From positions 5,280 through 69,279 of the forward strand of contig CBDCFF010000016.1 of NCBI GenBank assembly GCA_965216225.1: DNA of 64,000 bases. The letters are read 5' to 3'. Source of the stretch: 3107 sp965216225. Lineage in GTDB: Bacteria; Pseudomonadota; Alphaproteobacteria; Rhodobacterales; Rhodobacteraceae. Both the position numbers and the translations under genes were made by a program. A model generated the notes under the pieces. That model searched no databases and had not been told where the DNA came from. It saw only the letters and a program-made list of their open reading frames with translations. This document shows, one piece after another, positions 24,066 through 33,884 of this stretch (position 1 is the stretch's first letter; each line of letters opens with the position of its first letter).

Positions 24066-25124
24066 TGTTCCATCCCGTATGATCATATTTCCCCTCGGCG
24101 AACTGCCCTTTTCATGGCAAGGTCGGTTCTGTGGGACATTCGGGACGGGGTGCGACCATGGTGATCCAACTTCACAAGCAGGCTACAACGACGCCGAAGG
24201 TTCGGTCGGCCCTCCAGGCCAGTGATGCGTCTGCTTCCATCTTGGCGGAGCGATACGGGACGACCGAGCAGACTGTCTACAAATGGCGGCGCCGCGATGG
24301 CGTCGAGGATCGCAGCCACACGCCACACCGGCTGCAAACCACGCTGACACCGGCGCAAGAGGCGGTTGCGGTGACCTTGCGCAGGACGCTGCTGGTATCA
24401 CTCGACGACCTGCTGGCGGTGGTGCGAGAGTTCCTGAATCCGAATGCCTCGCGCTCTGGCCTGGACCGCTGCCTTCGTCGTCATGGTGTGGGAAACCTAC
24501 GCGATCTGAAGGCCAAAGCACCGAAGCCGAAGCACAGCGCCTTCAAGGCCTACGAGCCAGGATACATACACATCGACCTGAAATACCTACCGCAAATGGC
24601 CGATGAAACCTCGCGCCGCTATCTTTTCGTGGCCATCGACCGGGCGACGCGTTGGGTCTTCATTCGTGTCTTCAAAGCCAGGACTGCCGCCAACGCCCGC
24701 CGCTTCCTGCGCGGTCTGGAACGGGCCTGCCCGATTTGCATCCGCACTGTGTTGACCGATAACGGCAAGGAGTTCACCGACCGGCTGTTTGGTCTACGCA
24801 AACGCGCTGCAACCGGCGCGCATGCGTTCGATGCGCTTTGCGCAGACCTTGATATCGACCACCGCTTGACCCCGCCGAAGTCGCCCCAAACCAACGGCAT
24901 GGTCGAGAGGTTCAACGGCCGTATCGAGGAGGTGCTCCAAAGCCATCACTTCCGTTCCGGCGAAGACCTGGAGACAACGCTGCACCGCTATGTCTGGCTC
25001 TACAACCAGCAGTTTCCTCAGTCGGCATTGAGCACCAGAACGCCCTTGCAGGCCATGAAGGACTGGCACAAACTCAAGCCGGAACTGTTCAAAAAACAGC
25101 CATACTACCTTCCGGGATGTGACA
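24066..25124 (+). mobile_element. IS481-family element, copy 2 (1059 bp)
   Basis: TGTTCCATCCCG at 24066 and GGGATGTGACA ending at 25124. Nearly identical to copy 1 (2521-3579) and in the opposite orientation. The left flank is IS630, the right flank the leader and tnpA start of an IS66. The flanking hexamers TCTAGC and CTTAAA differ from each other but both carry TA in the centre. Confidence 0.93.
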
Positions 25125-25129
25125 CTTAA
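24158..25129 (+). CDS. IS481-family transposase, copy 2
   Basis: 323 residues from MVIQLHKQATTTPKVRSALQ. The DDE core is as in copy 1 (YIHIDLKYLP, VLTDNGKEFTDRLFG, PKSPQTNGMVERFNGRIEE). The stop TAA is made of flanking bases (A of the element + CT, then TAA). Intact. A homologous inverted pair with copy 1 about 21.5 kb apart. Confidence 0.93.
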   Translation: MVIQLHKQATTTPKVRSALQASDASASILAERYGTTEQTVYKWRRRDGVEDRSHTPHRLQTTLTPAQEAVAVTLRRTLLVSLDDLLAVVREFLNPNASRSGLDRCLRRHGVGNLRDLKAKAPKPKHSAFKAYEPGYIHIDLKYLPQMADETSRRYLFVAIDRATRWVFIRVFKARTAANARRFLRGLERACPICIRTVLTDNGKEFTDRLFGLRKRAATGAHAFDALCADLDIDHRLTPPKSPQTNGMVERFNGRIEEVLQSHHFRSGEDLETTLHRYVWLYNQQFPQSALSTRTPLQAMKDWHKLKPELFKKQPYYLPGCDT

Positions 25130-25189
25130 ACTTGTCTGTATACCGCCCTCGGCGACCGTTCCCTGCCATCATACGTGTCCGCTTATTTA
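25125..25189 (-). mobile_element. 65-bp scrap of an IS66 leader and tnpA start
   Basis: Reverse complement of the region around 6822-6886: the second arm of the inverted repeat (AAGCGGACACG), ATG ATG GCAGGG and the first codons of TnpA. It is trapped between IS481 copy 2 and IS5 copy 2. A relic of a second copy of IS66 E broken by both insertions. Confidence 0.85.
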
Positions 25190-26022
25190 GGGTCAGGACT
25201 CATAGCCAGAATATGACGGTTGCAGCGATGTATATGGCGGATTTGAATATATGTGCGCATCGGTCATAGCGCATCGCGATGCGCCTCCAATCCTTGAGTT
25301 TTGCGAACAGGTTTTCGACCTTGTGCCGCCTCTTGTACGTTTCGGCGCAGTGGGGGATGGTTTTGTTGCGGTTTTTCCTTGAAGGGATGCAAACCTCAAT
25401 CTTCTGATCTTCAATGATTTTTCGAACCTTTGCGCTGTCGTAACCCCGATCCGCGATCAGAACCCTGGCCGCAGGCAGGTTGGGCAGCAAAACATCCGCG
25501 CCCTTGAAGTCGCTACGCTGACCCGCCGTCAGATGCAGCCTGACAGGGCGACCCGCACCGTCTCCAACGACATGCAATTTCGTATTCAGCCCTCCCTTTG
25601 TACGCCCGATCAGGCGCGGCCCGGAGCCCCCTTTTTGAGGCTGGACGCCGTGCGATGTGCTTTGAGATGGGTTGCGTCAATCATGAGGGTGTCGGCGTCC
25701 GGGCCAGAGGGGTTGGCCAATTCTTCGAAAATTCGCTCGAAAATACCTTTGCGGGACCAGCGCACAAACCGATTGTAGAGCGTTTTGTGAGGGCCGTATT
25801 CGACAGGCGCATCGCGCCAGCGTAGACCGTTGCGAATAATGAAAATAATACCACTCAACACACGACGGTCATCGACCCTGGGCTTGCCATGGGGCTTGGG
25901 AAAGAAGGGCTCAAGGCGCGCTGTTTGTGCCTCCGTCAGCCAGAAAGGATCGCTCATGTCACTACTCCGTTTTGCAGAACACTGATTCACACGTTCAAAA
26001 CAAAGTCAATGGGTCCTGAGCC
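25190..26022 (-). mobile_element. IS5-family element (IS427-type), copy 2
   Basis: 833 bp with terminal repeats GGGTCAGGACTCAT (25190) and, inward from 26022, GGCTCAGGACCCAT. TA flanks it on both sides, but the left neighbour is IS66 and the right neighbour IS3, so the TA match alone does not prove a single insertion. Distinct from IS5 copy 1. Confidence 0.85.
25200..25957 (-). CDS. IS5-family transposase OrfA-OrfB, copy 2
   Basis: OrfA from MSDPFWLTEAQTARLEPFFP (25957) with IIFIIRNGLRWRDAPVEYGP and DADTLMIDATHLKAHRTA ends at 25610. The continuation in the -1 frame reads GPRLIGRTKGGLNTKLHVV, LIADRGYDSAKVRKI and RRHKVENLFAKLKDWRRIAM to 25200. The slip site is the AAAAAGGGGG run in SLKKG. Complete apart from the programmed shift. 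Confidence 0.87.
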
Positions 26023-26627
26023 TAGGCGTTGGCATGTCGACACTGAACAAATGGATCACGGTGCATCGAGATACTGATGTGGTATCGCAGGAGGATTTGA
26101 GCCTCGCCCAAGAGAATGATCGGCTTCGACGCGAGAACCGGCTTCTCAAGGATGAGAGGGAGATTCTAAAAAAGGCCACCCGGTTCTTCGCGGGTCTGAA
26201 GCAATGAGGTTCAGGTTCGTAGAAGAACATATCGCCGACTTCCCAGCGAACCGGCTGTGCGATGTTGTGGGCGTCAGTTCGCGCGGCCTGCGAGCATTCC
26301 GCAGTCGTCCTGCCAGTCGCCGACAACGATCTGATCTGGTCACACTGGCGCATATCAAAGAACAGTCGCGTCTCAGCCTGGGCAGCTACGGGCGGCCCCG
26401 GATGACGGAAGAGTTGAAGGAGATCGGCCTGGATGTTGGCCACCGTCGCGTTGGCAGATTGATGCGTGAGAATGGCATATCTGTCGTAAGAACGCGCAAA
26501 CACAAGGTGACAACGGATAGCGATCACAAGCTCAACATCGCGCCAAACCTGCTGGATCGTGACTTCTGCGCGAACAAGCCCAATCAAAAGTGGGCCGGCG
26601 ACATCAGCTATGTCTGGACCCGCGAAG
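26023..26627 (+). pseudogene. IS3-family remnant: 3' part of orfA and 5' part of orfB
   Basis: orfA tail: LGVGMSTLNKWITVHRDTDV, LAQENDRLRRENRLLKDERE (leucine-zipper region), stop at 26207, overlapping the orfB start at 26204. orfB: RFRFVEEHIADFPANRLCDV, GSYGRPRMTEELKEIG, then KPNQKWAGDISYVWTRE, where IS21 cuts it at 26628. The A-AAA-AAG run (26167-26174) is the usual -1 frameshift site of IS3 elements. The C-terminal half of a similar orfB is at 13000-13251. Confidence 0.85.
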
Positions 26628-26754
26628 TGTAGCGCGACAATCAAGATGAGAAGTGCGCGTCAATCAGGATGAGAATCCTTGGTCGCGACGTTTGGGACGA
26701 TGCCGGGCTTTTGTGCCGCGATCAAGGGGTTTGTTTTTTGATTGTCGCGGAGCG

Positions 26755-27564
26755 TCAATCAGCTTTGGTGTTTTCCGGTGTGGCTTTTTGTGCAGGCCTT
26801 CCCGGCCCCTTTGCCTTTTGTGCTGCTCTTCGCCGGTAGCTTTCGACATTCATCTCGAAGATGGTTGCGTGGTGCACGAGCCTGTCGACGGCGGCCAATG
26901 TCATGGCCGGGTCTGGAAAAATCGCATTCCACTCCCCGAAGGGCTGGTTGGCCGTGATCAACATTGAGCGGCGTTCATATCTCGCGCTGATGAGTTCGAA
27001 GAGCACACTGGTTTCAGCCTGATCCTTGGTGACGTAGGTGATGTCATCGAGGATCAGCAGATGGAATTTGTCGAGCTTTGCAATGGCACTTTCGAGGACG
27101 AGATCGCGGCGGGCCTGTTGGAGTTTCTGGACCAGATCGGTGGTGCGGCTGAATAGGACGCGGTAGCCTTGCTCGACAAGGGCGAGCCCGATGGCTGAGC
27201 CGAGATGTGATTTGCCCACACCTGGCGGCCCAAACAGCAGGATGTTGCCGCCCTTTCCGATCCAGCTGTCGCCAGCGGTGATCGCACTGACATGGGCCTT
27301 GGACAGCATGGGGACGGCTGTGAAGTCGAAGGTGTCGATCGTTTTTCCGGGCAACAGGCGTGCCTGTGCGAGATGTCGCTCGATACGACGGCGATCTCGT
27401 TCAGCCAGTTCATGCTCCACCAGGGTGCTGAGCATCCGAGCGGCGGGCCAGCCTTCCTTGTCGGCTTGTTCCGCAAAGCGCGGCCATAGCGCCTTGATGG
27501 CTGGCAAGCGCAATTCGGTCAGAGCCAAGGTTAGGCGGGCGGTATCGGTCTGGGGCGATGTCAT
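26755..27564 (-). CDS. istB: IS21 transposition helper IstB (AAA+ ATPase)
   Basis: 269 residues: Walker A LLFGPPGVGKSHLGSAIG, Walker B LLILDDITYVTKDQAETSVL, sensor region MLITANQPFGEW. IstB is the DnaC-like ATPase that regulates IstA and target choice. The start overlaps the end of istA (ATGA). The basic C-terminal tail (AAQKAKGPGRPAQKATPEN) is usual in this family. Intact. Confidence 0.95.
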   Translation of the reverse strand: MTSPQTDTARLTLALTELRLPAIKALWPRFAEQADKEGWPAARMLSTLVEHELAERDRRRIERHLAQARLLPGKTIDTFDFTAVPMLSKAHVSAITAGDSWIGKGGNILLFGPPGVGKSHLGSAIGLALVEQGYRVLFSRTTDLVQKLQQARRDLVLESAIAKLDKFHLLILDDITYVTKDQAETSVLFELISARYERRSMLITANQPFGEWNAIFPDPAMTLAAVDRLVHHATIFEMNVESYRRRAAQKAKGPGRPAQKATPENTKAD

Positions 27565-29081
27565 GCTGTCACCTCCTGAGCGGATGGCGTACCGCCGACC
27601 AACTGGTCGTAAGATGACAGGTCGGCCAGTTGCACCGCGACTTGGGGGAGTGCGTCTTGTGATGGGCTAAACACTGCGCGTAGGGCCGCCATGTCAGGCG
27701 GGCGCTTCTGGCGAAGGTCCTCCTCAAGCTGCGCTGCCAATTCAGCCTCGCAGCCCCGCTCGTGTGCCAGCGCCAGAAGATCGACAACCATGCGACACGC
27801 CGCCTTCTCACTGGTCTGCTCCAGCAGGAATGCGAACATGTTACGGAACGCCCGGCGCGGGAATAGCTGATCCCGATAGACCAGCCCCATCAGCGCCATG
27901 GGCTTTTTGCGCAAGGAGTGGATGACGTGGTGGTAATTGACCACGTGCCCATGGCTCCCGGTGCTCGAGGCTCGTCCGCGTGTCAGCGTTAGCAGGGCAG
28001 AGCTTCCCAGGAACAGCTCCAACCGATCATCGTAGAGCCGAACCCGCAGCTGATGCCCGATCAACCGGGATGGCACGGTGTAGAACACCTTGCGCAAGGT
28101 GAAGCCCCCGGAGGAAGTGACGCGCAACGTGATCTCCTCGTAATCCGTGGTCCGCCGCGTCGGCAAAGGTCTGAGGCTCGCACGTTCCGCATCGATACGC
28201 TTGGCATTGCGGGCGTTGATCCGGCCCACGATCTCGTCGATGAAGCGACGATAATCTTGCAAGCTTTCGAAGTCGCGCGACCCACGCATGACCAGCGCGT
28301 CCTCAATGGTGCGCTTCAGATGCCCATTGGGGCTCTCGATGGAACCGTTCTCGTGTGCGACGCCCTTGTTGTTGCGCGTCGGCGTCATTCCATAATGGTT
28401 GCACAGGGCGTCGAAGCGGTCGGTTAGATCGGCCCGGGATGACTTATCCAGGTTCTTGAAGGCCGCCGACAGGCTGTCAGTTCCATGATTGTGTGGCACG
28501 CCGCCGAGCGTCCAGAGGGCGTTCTGCAATCCCTCAGCCAGCGCCACATAGCTTTCGCCGCCCAGCACGACGTGGGCGTGCTGAAACCCGCTATAGGCAA
28601 GCCGGAAGTGATACAGTCGATGGCCCAGTGCCTCACCGGCAATGGTCACACCCAACTTGCCCATGGCGGTGAAATCCGACAGGCCCATTTTGCCCGGTGT
28701 GTGGGTCTGCCGGAAAATGACGTCCTGTTCAGGGCCGTGTTCCGCATTCCAGGCGCGTATCCGTCGCTCCAGAGTCCGTCGGATGCCCGTACCCAGATCA
28801 GAATGCCGACGCAGAAGCTCCTCGTAAACCGCCACAGGTCGGATCCCCGGTGAGGACCGCAGAAGCGGCACGACCTCCGCATCAAAAATGTCCGCCAGCG
28901 GGTCCGGACGCCGCCGGCCGCGAGGGGCCTTCTTCCGTGATGGTAAAATTGGGTCAGCTTGCAGCCGATAGCCCGTTGCCTGGCTGATCCCCGCCTTGGC
29001 AGCGGCAACGGCAACGGAATGGGTCGATCTGAGCGTCATGAAGAGCCTCATTTGTTGGTCAGTGACATGACAGCCCGGCAT
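27561..29081 (-). CDS. istA: IS21 transposase IstA
   Basis: About 506 residues from MPGCHVTDQQMRLFMTLRS (29081). N-terminal HTH (HSVAVAAAKAGISQATGYRL), rve/DDE core (MGLSDFTAMGKLGVTI, PHNHGTDSLSAAF, GVAHENGSIESPNGHLKR), and a beta-barrel C-terminal region (FYTVPSRLIGHQLRVRLYDD). Intact, so the IS21 element may be functional. Confidence 0.94.
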   Translation of the reverse strand: MPGCHVTDQQMRLFMTLRSTHSVAVAAAKAGISQATGYRLQADPILPSRKKAPRGRRRPDPLADIFDAEVVPLLRSSPGIRPVAVYEELLRRHSDLGTGIRRTLERRIRAWNAEHGPEQDVIFRQTHTPGKMGLSDFTAMGKLGVTIAGEALGHRLYHFRLAYSGFQHAHVVLGGESYVALAEGLQNALWTLGGVPHNHGTDSLSAAFKNLDKSSRADLTDRFDALCNHYGMTPTRNNKGVAHENGSIESPNGHLKRTIEDALVMRGSRDFESLQDYRRFIDEIVGRINARNAKRIDAERASLRPLPTRRTTDYEEITLRVTSSGGFTLRKVFYTVPSRLIGHQLRVRLYDDRLELFLGSSALLTLTRGRASSTGSHGHVVNYHHVIHSLRKKPMALMGLVYRDQLFPRRAFRNMFAFLLEQTSEKAACRMVVDLLALAHERGCEAELAAQLEEDLRQKRPPDMAALRAVFSPSQDALPQVAVQLADLSSYDQLVGGTPSAQEVTA

Positions 29082-29265
29082 GAACGATCCCCTTGCACAG
29101 AAAATCATTCCTTATCCGAGCCGGCCACAACCGTCAGGCCCGCCCCAAAAGGGCAAAACGCGTGTGCGGGGCCTCCCCAGTCGGGCTACGCCCTCCCTGC
29201 GAGCCCCCGCACACGCGTTCTCATCCTGATTGACGCTGGATTCTCACCTTGTTTGTCGCGCAGCA

Positions 29266-30445
29266 GCTCAGGATCAAACTGATGGAGCGGATGCTTGGGG
29301 CCGAACTGACCGCGCATCCGGGCTATGAAGAAGGCAAGGATGCACCTCCGGGTCAGTCCAACCGGCGCAACGGCACAGCCGGCAAGCGCCTGAAGGGCCA
29401 GATCGGCGAGGCGCCGATTTCCGTGCCCCGTGATCGGGATGGCAGTTTTGAACCGGAACTGGTGAAGAAGGGCCAGACCCGGATCGACGGGATGGATGAC
29501 AGGATCATCGGCCTCTATGCCGCCGGACGAGAGTGTCCGCGACATCCGCGCCCATCTTGAGGATATCTACGGTCTTCTGGTCTCGCCGGATTTGATCAGC
29601 CGCGTCACCGACGCCGTGCTCGACGAGGTGCGCGACTGGCAAAGCCGGGCGCTGGAGCGGATGTATCCGATCGTGATCTTCGACGCGCTGCGGGTGAAGA
29701 TCCGCGACGCCGACAGCCGCATGGTGAAGAACAAGGCCGTCTACATCGCCCTGGGGGTCAGCCGGGACGGCGTGCGCGAGGTCCTGGGCCTGTGGATCGC
29801 TGATAACGAGGGGGCCAAATTCTGGTTGTCGGTGATGAACGAGCTGAATATCCGAGGTGTCCAGGACATTCTGATCGCCGTCGTGGACGGGCTCAAAGGC
29901 TTCCCGGAGGCGATCACCGCCGCCTTTGCGCAGACCACGGTGCAAACCTGCATTGTCCACCTGGTGCGCCACTCCCTGAACTTCTGCTCGTGGAAAGACC
30001 GCAAGGCAGTGGCCGCCGATCTGCGCCGGATTTACAGCGCCGCCACCGCCGATCAGGCCGCCGATGAACTGGACGCGCTCAAAAACAAATGGGCCGGTAA
30101 ATACGCCTCCATCGCCACGGCCTGGCGACGGGCATGGCAGGAAGTAATCCCGTTCTTCGCCTTCGATCCGGCGATCCGAAAGATCATCTACACCACCAAC
30201 GCCATCGAGAGCCTGAACCGGGTGATCCGCAAATCAATCAAGACCCGCGGATCGTTCCCGACCGATCAGGCCGCAGCAAAGCTGATCTATCTGGCCATCC
30301 GCAACTTCGAGAAAGGCGGCAGGAATGTTCGGGAATGGTTTGCAGCCCGCAACCAGTTCGCTATCATGTTCGACGAGCGCTTCAATGCGTGACTGTATTT
30401 GAAACCCCCATGGTCCGGGACAGATACACAGAATTCAGGACACTC
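29266..30445 (+). mobile_element. Second IS256-type element, copy 2, 5' truncated by IS21
   Basis: Inverted relative to copy 1 (10669-12007). The right end GGACACTC is at 30445; the left end is lost at the IS21 boundary. The right flank is an IS4-type transposase gene, which it truncates. Confidence 0.85.
29267..30392 (+). pseudogene. IS256-type transposase with frameshift, copy 2
   Basis: Lacks about the first 30 codons (begins at LRIKLMERMLGAELTAHPGY). It has the same one-base excess as copy 1 at GCCGGACGAGAGTGTCC (29522-29538), switching frame between GLYAAG and SVRDIRAHLEDIYG. The C-terminal part differs from copy 1 by a small deletion (NFCSWKDRK versus NFCSQKLWKDRK) and a few substitutions. 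Stop at 30392. Confidence 0.85.
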
Positions 30446-31110
30446 CCCCTCGCCATGGTGCTGAGCCAGCCTGTCCAGGCACCTTGACGAGACTTCCGCA
30501 GGAGCGTGCGGAACTGATGCAGGCGTCCATCTTCGGTGCACAGATGCATGTTCTCACGCAACCGAACAACGAACGGGATGTTGTTTTCATTTAGACATTC
30601 CAACCACTCTGTACCGATGAACTCCCGGTCGGCGAGCAAGGCGTCGATGGAGCAAGCCCCGAACAGGCGCAAATAACGCCGCATCAGCCCGATGCGCTGC
30701 GCCGGTGAAGAGTTGCCCGGATGGTCGAGCGAGACCCACATCAGCGGCACCCGAAACCGTCGCGTCACAATGGCCGGAACCAGAATGTTCACGTCTTTCG
30801 CGCCGAGTTTCCAGTTGGTCCGATCCAGGGCCAGAAGCTTTGGACGCGCAAGGTTGAGCAGGTGCACGATCAGCACTGCGACCACATCGCCATCAAGGCG
30901 GACATGCTGGAAGAACCGCTGCAGACGGCGATAGTTGGACGCGTGTAACGCCGTCCCCGAGAACTGGCTCGCCAGATGGCTCAGGTTCACCGTCCGACAG
31001 TTTGCCAGACCAGCGAGCAAAACCGCAAGCGTTTCCAGTCGTGTCTTGCTCAGATCAAAATGCGGGCGTAGCGTGGCGACCAGAGGGCTGAGGAGGAATG
31101 CGAACATCAC
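30446..31110 (-). pseudogene. IS4-family transposase, 3' truncated
   Basis: About 220 N-terminal residues from 31110: LSKTRLETLAVLLAGLANCR, FSGTALHASNYRRLQRFF, KLLALDRTNWKLGAKDVNI (first catalytic Asp) and SIDALLADREFIGTEWLE (second Asp). The C-terminal Y-(2)-R-(3)-E-(6)-K block is missing because the IS256-type element begins at 30445. Upstream (31111-31240) is AT-richer DNA, possibly the left end of this IS. Confidence 0.78.
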
Positions 31111-31239
31111 GAAGTTCCTTGTGCTCGAGAATCTTCAATTCAAACCCTTTTCCCCCCTCAACTCAAGTGCGTCGTGTACCGTGCTCGTGGCCATTCATTA
31201 TCTCCTTCATTCCTAACATTGCTCGAAAGAAACCGGAAC

Positions 31240-32107
31240 TGAACCGGGACAAGACCATCTCGGAGCAGACCGTCTGGAGACACCGTCCACGACCGGAGCC
31301 ACACGGCGCACAGGTTGCAGACCACGCTGACACCGGCGCAGGAGGCCGTGGCCGTCTCGCTGAGACAGAGTCTGCTGCTGCCGCTCGACGACCTGCTCGC
31401 CGTGGTCCGCGAGTTTCTCAACCCGAACGTCTCGCGCTCCGGGCTGGACCGATGCCTGCGCCGTCATGGGGTCGGCTCCCTCCGTGACCTGAAGCCGAAG
31501 GTGGCGAAGCCCGCGCACAAGCCTTTCAAGGCATACGAGCCCGGCTACATCCACATCGACGTGAAATACCTGCCGCAGATGGCCGATGAGGAGAAGCGCC
31601 GGTATCTGTTCGTCGTGATCGACCGCGCCACCCGCTGGGTCTTCGTGCGCATCTACCCAGTGAAGACTGCGGCCAACGCCCGCCGGTTCCTGCGCGATCT
31701 GGAGCGCGCCGCCCCGATGCGGATCACCCGCGTGCTGACGGACAATAGCAAGGAGTTCACCGACAGGCTCTTCGGCCTTCGCCGCCGCGCCGCGACCGGC
31801 AATCACGAGTTCGACCGCCTCTGCGCCGGGTTCGGGATCGAGCATCGCCTGGCCCCACCGATGCGGCCGCAGACCAACGGCATGGTCGAGCGTTTCAACG
31901 GTCGGATCGAGGACGTGCTCCAGAGCCACCGTTTCCGCAGCGGCGAGGACCTCGAACAGACGCTTCTCCGCTACGTCCGCCTCTACAACGGCCAGCTGCC
32001 GCAATCCGTTCTGAAAGGCCGCACGCCAATTGATGCGCTCAAGGACTGGCATCGAGAAAAGCCCGATCTCTTCAGAAAACAGCCATACAATCACATGGGA
32101 TGTGACA
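31240..32107 (+). pseudogene. IS481-family element remnant, 5' truncated and frameshifted
   Basis: The readable part matches the transposase of the copy in coxL (FLNPNVSRSGLDRCLRRHGV, YIHIDVKYLPQMADEEKRR, VLTDNSKEFTDRLFGLRRR, TNGMVERFNGRIEDVLQSH). It starts inside the HTH region (ISEQTVW), where a deletion of about 14 bases shifts the frame near 31275; the first third is absent. One active-site neighbour is altered (DNSKEF for DNGKEF). The right end GATGTGACA closes at 32107, followed by GGTAAC. It lies 31 bp upstream of a sugar permease start and replaces that operon's upstream part. Confidence 0.85.
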
Positions 32108-32138
32108 GGTAACAAGGGCGGCATTCCGGGAGGACACA

Positions 32139-33026
32139 ATGGGCGCGTTTTGGAAGCGGAACCAGCAGCGGCTTGCCCCCTGGCTGTTCCTCGCCCCCGG
32201 CATCGTGATGTTTCTGCTCTACGTGATCATCCCGATCTTCCAGTCCATGAACATCTCGCTTTACGACTGGGACGGTCTGGGCGAACGCGAATACATCGGC
32301 CTGGCGAACTATGTCGAACTGATGGATGACGCGGCTTTCCATACCTCTTTGAAAAACAACGTGATCTGGCTGGTTCTCTATATGCTGGCCATCCCTGCGG
32401 GCCTTGCTGTCGCGCTTTTCCTCAACCAGACGGTCCGGGGCATCCGCATCTACAAATCGCTGTTCTTCTTTCCCTTCGTCATCAGTCAGGTGGTGGTCGG
32501 CCTCGTATTCTCGTGGTTCTATGATCCAAGCTTCGGGCTGCTGAACATCGGTCTTCAGGCCTTTGGATTTGACACGATCCCGGTTCTGGCCGACGAACGC
32601 TGGGTAACTTACGGCATCATCGCCGCGGGTCTGTGGCCGCAGACGGCCTATTGCATGATCCTCTACCTCACCGGTCTGAATGCCGTTGATCCCGAACAGA
32701 TCAAAGCCGCGCGGCTCGACAACGCCAGGGGCCTGAAAATGCTCTGGTATATTGTCCTGCCCCAGCTTCGCCCGGCCACATTCATCGCCATTGTCGTGAC
32801 AGTGATCGGCGCACTCCGGTCGTTCGACCTGATCGCGATCATGACCGATGGCGGTCCCTGAGGCTCTTCCCGCGTACTGGCCTTCTACATGTATGAACAG
32901 GTGTTCAGCGAATACGGCTTTCGCATGGGATACGGCGCGGCCATCGCCGTGGTGCTGTTCCTGATCATGATGATCTACATCGCGGGCTTCCTGTTCAAGA
33001 TGTATCGCGACGAGAAGGGCCGCTGA
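32139..33026 (+). pseudogene. Sugar ABC transporter permease (MalF type) with in-frame TGA
   Basis: Inner-membrane permease of a carbohydrate ABC importer with six hydrophobic segments (LFLAPGIVMFLLYVIIPIF onward) and the EAA loop LNAVDPEQIKAARLDNARG. GGGAGGA precedes the ATG. The frame is broken by TGA at 32859-32861 within MTDGGP-x-GSSRVLAFYMYE; beyond it the same frame continues to a normal end FKMYRDEKGR at 33026, one base before the next permease ATG. So 295 codons with a single nonsense codon where Phe is typical. The 240-residue product lacks the last membrane segment. Confidence 0.9.
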
Positions 33027-33027
33027 C

Positions 33028-33876
33028 ATGTTTCCGACACCGATCGAAAAAACCCCGTCCGGCATTCAGATCGCCTGCAGGGTCGCGCTGCCTGTCGCCT
33101 TGCTGCTCTGGCTTCTGCCGCTGATCGCTGTCGCCCTGACCTCGGTTCGTTCCGCCGGTGACATCACGGCCGGCAATTACTGGGGATGGCCCACCAGCTT
33201 TGACCTGCTGGAAAACTACACCGCAATTTTTGAAAACACGCCGATCGGCAAATACATCCTGAACTCTTTCAAGGTGACGATCCCGACCGTGATCGGCGCT
33301 GTCGCCCTGTCCTGCATGACCGGCTTTGCCCTTGCCGTTTACCGCTTCAAGGGCGACCTGCTGGTTTTCTTCATGTTCGTCGCGGGCAATTTCGTGCCCT
33401 TCCAGATCCTCATGGTCCCGGTCCGTGATCTGACCCTGGGTCTTGGCATGTACAACACCATCACCGGTCTGGTGCTTTTCCACATCGCTTTCCAGACCGG
33501 TTTCTGCACACTCTTCATGCGCAATTTCATCAAGGCCATGCCCCATGAACTGATCGAAGCCGCGCGCGTCGAGAGGGTAAGCGAGGTCCGCATTTTCTGG
33601 TACGTCGTCCTGCCGCTGATGAAACCCGCCATCGCGGCGCTTTCGGTGCTGGTTTTCACCTTCATCTGGAACGATTATTTCTGGGCGACGGTGCTGACCC
33701 AGGGCACCGATACGCAGCCGATCACGGCGGGCCTGTATTCGCTGAACGGTCAGTGGGTTGCCGCCTGGCATCTGGTGTCCGCCGGTTCCATCGTCGCCGC
33801 CCTGCCCCCGGTTCTGATGTTCTTCCTGATGCAGCGCCATTTCATCGCGGGGCTGACGCTCGGGGCGGTAAAATGA
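33028..33876 (+). CDS. Sugar ABC transporter permease (MalG type)
   Basis: 282 residues, second membrane subunit of the same importer. Six membrane segments, e.g. VALPVALLLWLLPLIAVALT and LVFFMFVAGNFVPFQILMV, and the EAA motif MPHELIEAARVERVSEVRIF. The ORF is full length. With its partner permease interrupted and no binding protein or ATPase gene in the operon, transport is unlikely unless other subunits substitute. Next to galactose-pathway remnants, so galactose or a galactoside is the likely substrate (inference). Confidence 0.9.
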   Translation: MFPTPIEKTPSGIQIACRVALPVALLLWLLPLIAVALTSVRSAGDITAGNYWGWPTSFDLLENYTAIFENTPIGKYILNSFKVTIPTVIGAVALSCMTGFALAVYRFKGDLLVFFMFVAGNFVPFQILMVPVRDLTLGLGMYNTITGLVLFHIAFQTGFCTLFMRNFIKAMPHELIEAARVERVSEVRIFWYVVLPLMKPAIAALSVLVFTFIWNDYFWATVLTQGTDTQPITAGLYSLNGQWVAAWHLVSAGSIVAALPPVLMFFLMQRHFIAGLTLGAVK

Positions 33877-33884
33877 TCCGCAGA

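Larger units (their letters stand above)
26628..29265 (-). mobile_element. IS21-family element (2638 bp)
   Basis: Ends TGTAGCGCGACAATCAAG (26628) and, inward from 29265, TGCTGCGCGACAAACAAGG; each end also has internal TCAATCAGGATGAGAA repeats, as in IS21. Genes istA and istB overlap. Flanks GAAG (left, IS3) and GCTC (right, IS256-type) do not match, so no target duplication survives. Confidence 0.88.

Noticed and set aside
32859..32861. Selenocysteine insertion at the permease TGA
   Set aside because: Sugar permeases have no selenocysteine, the position is normally Phe, and there is no obvious stem-loop after the codon.
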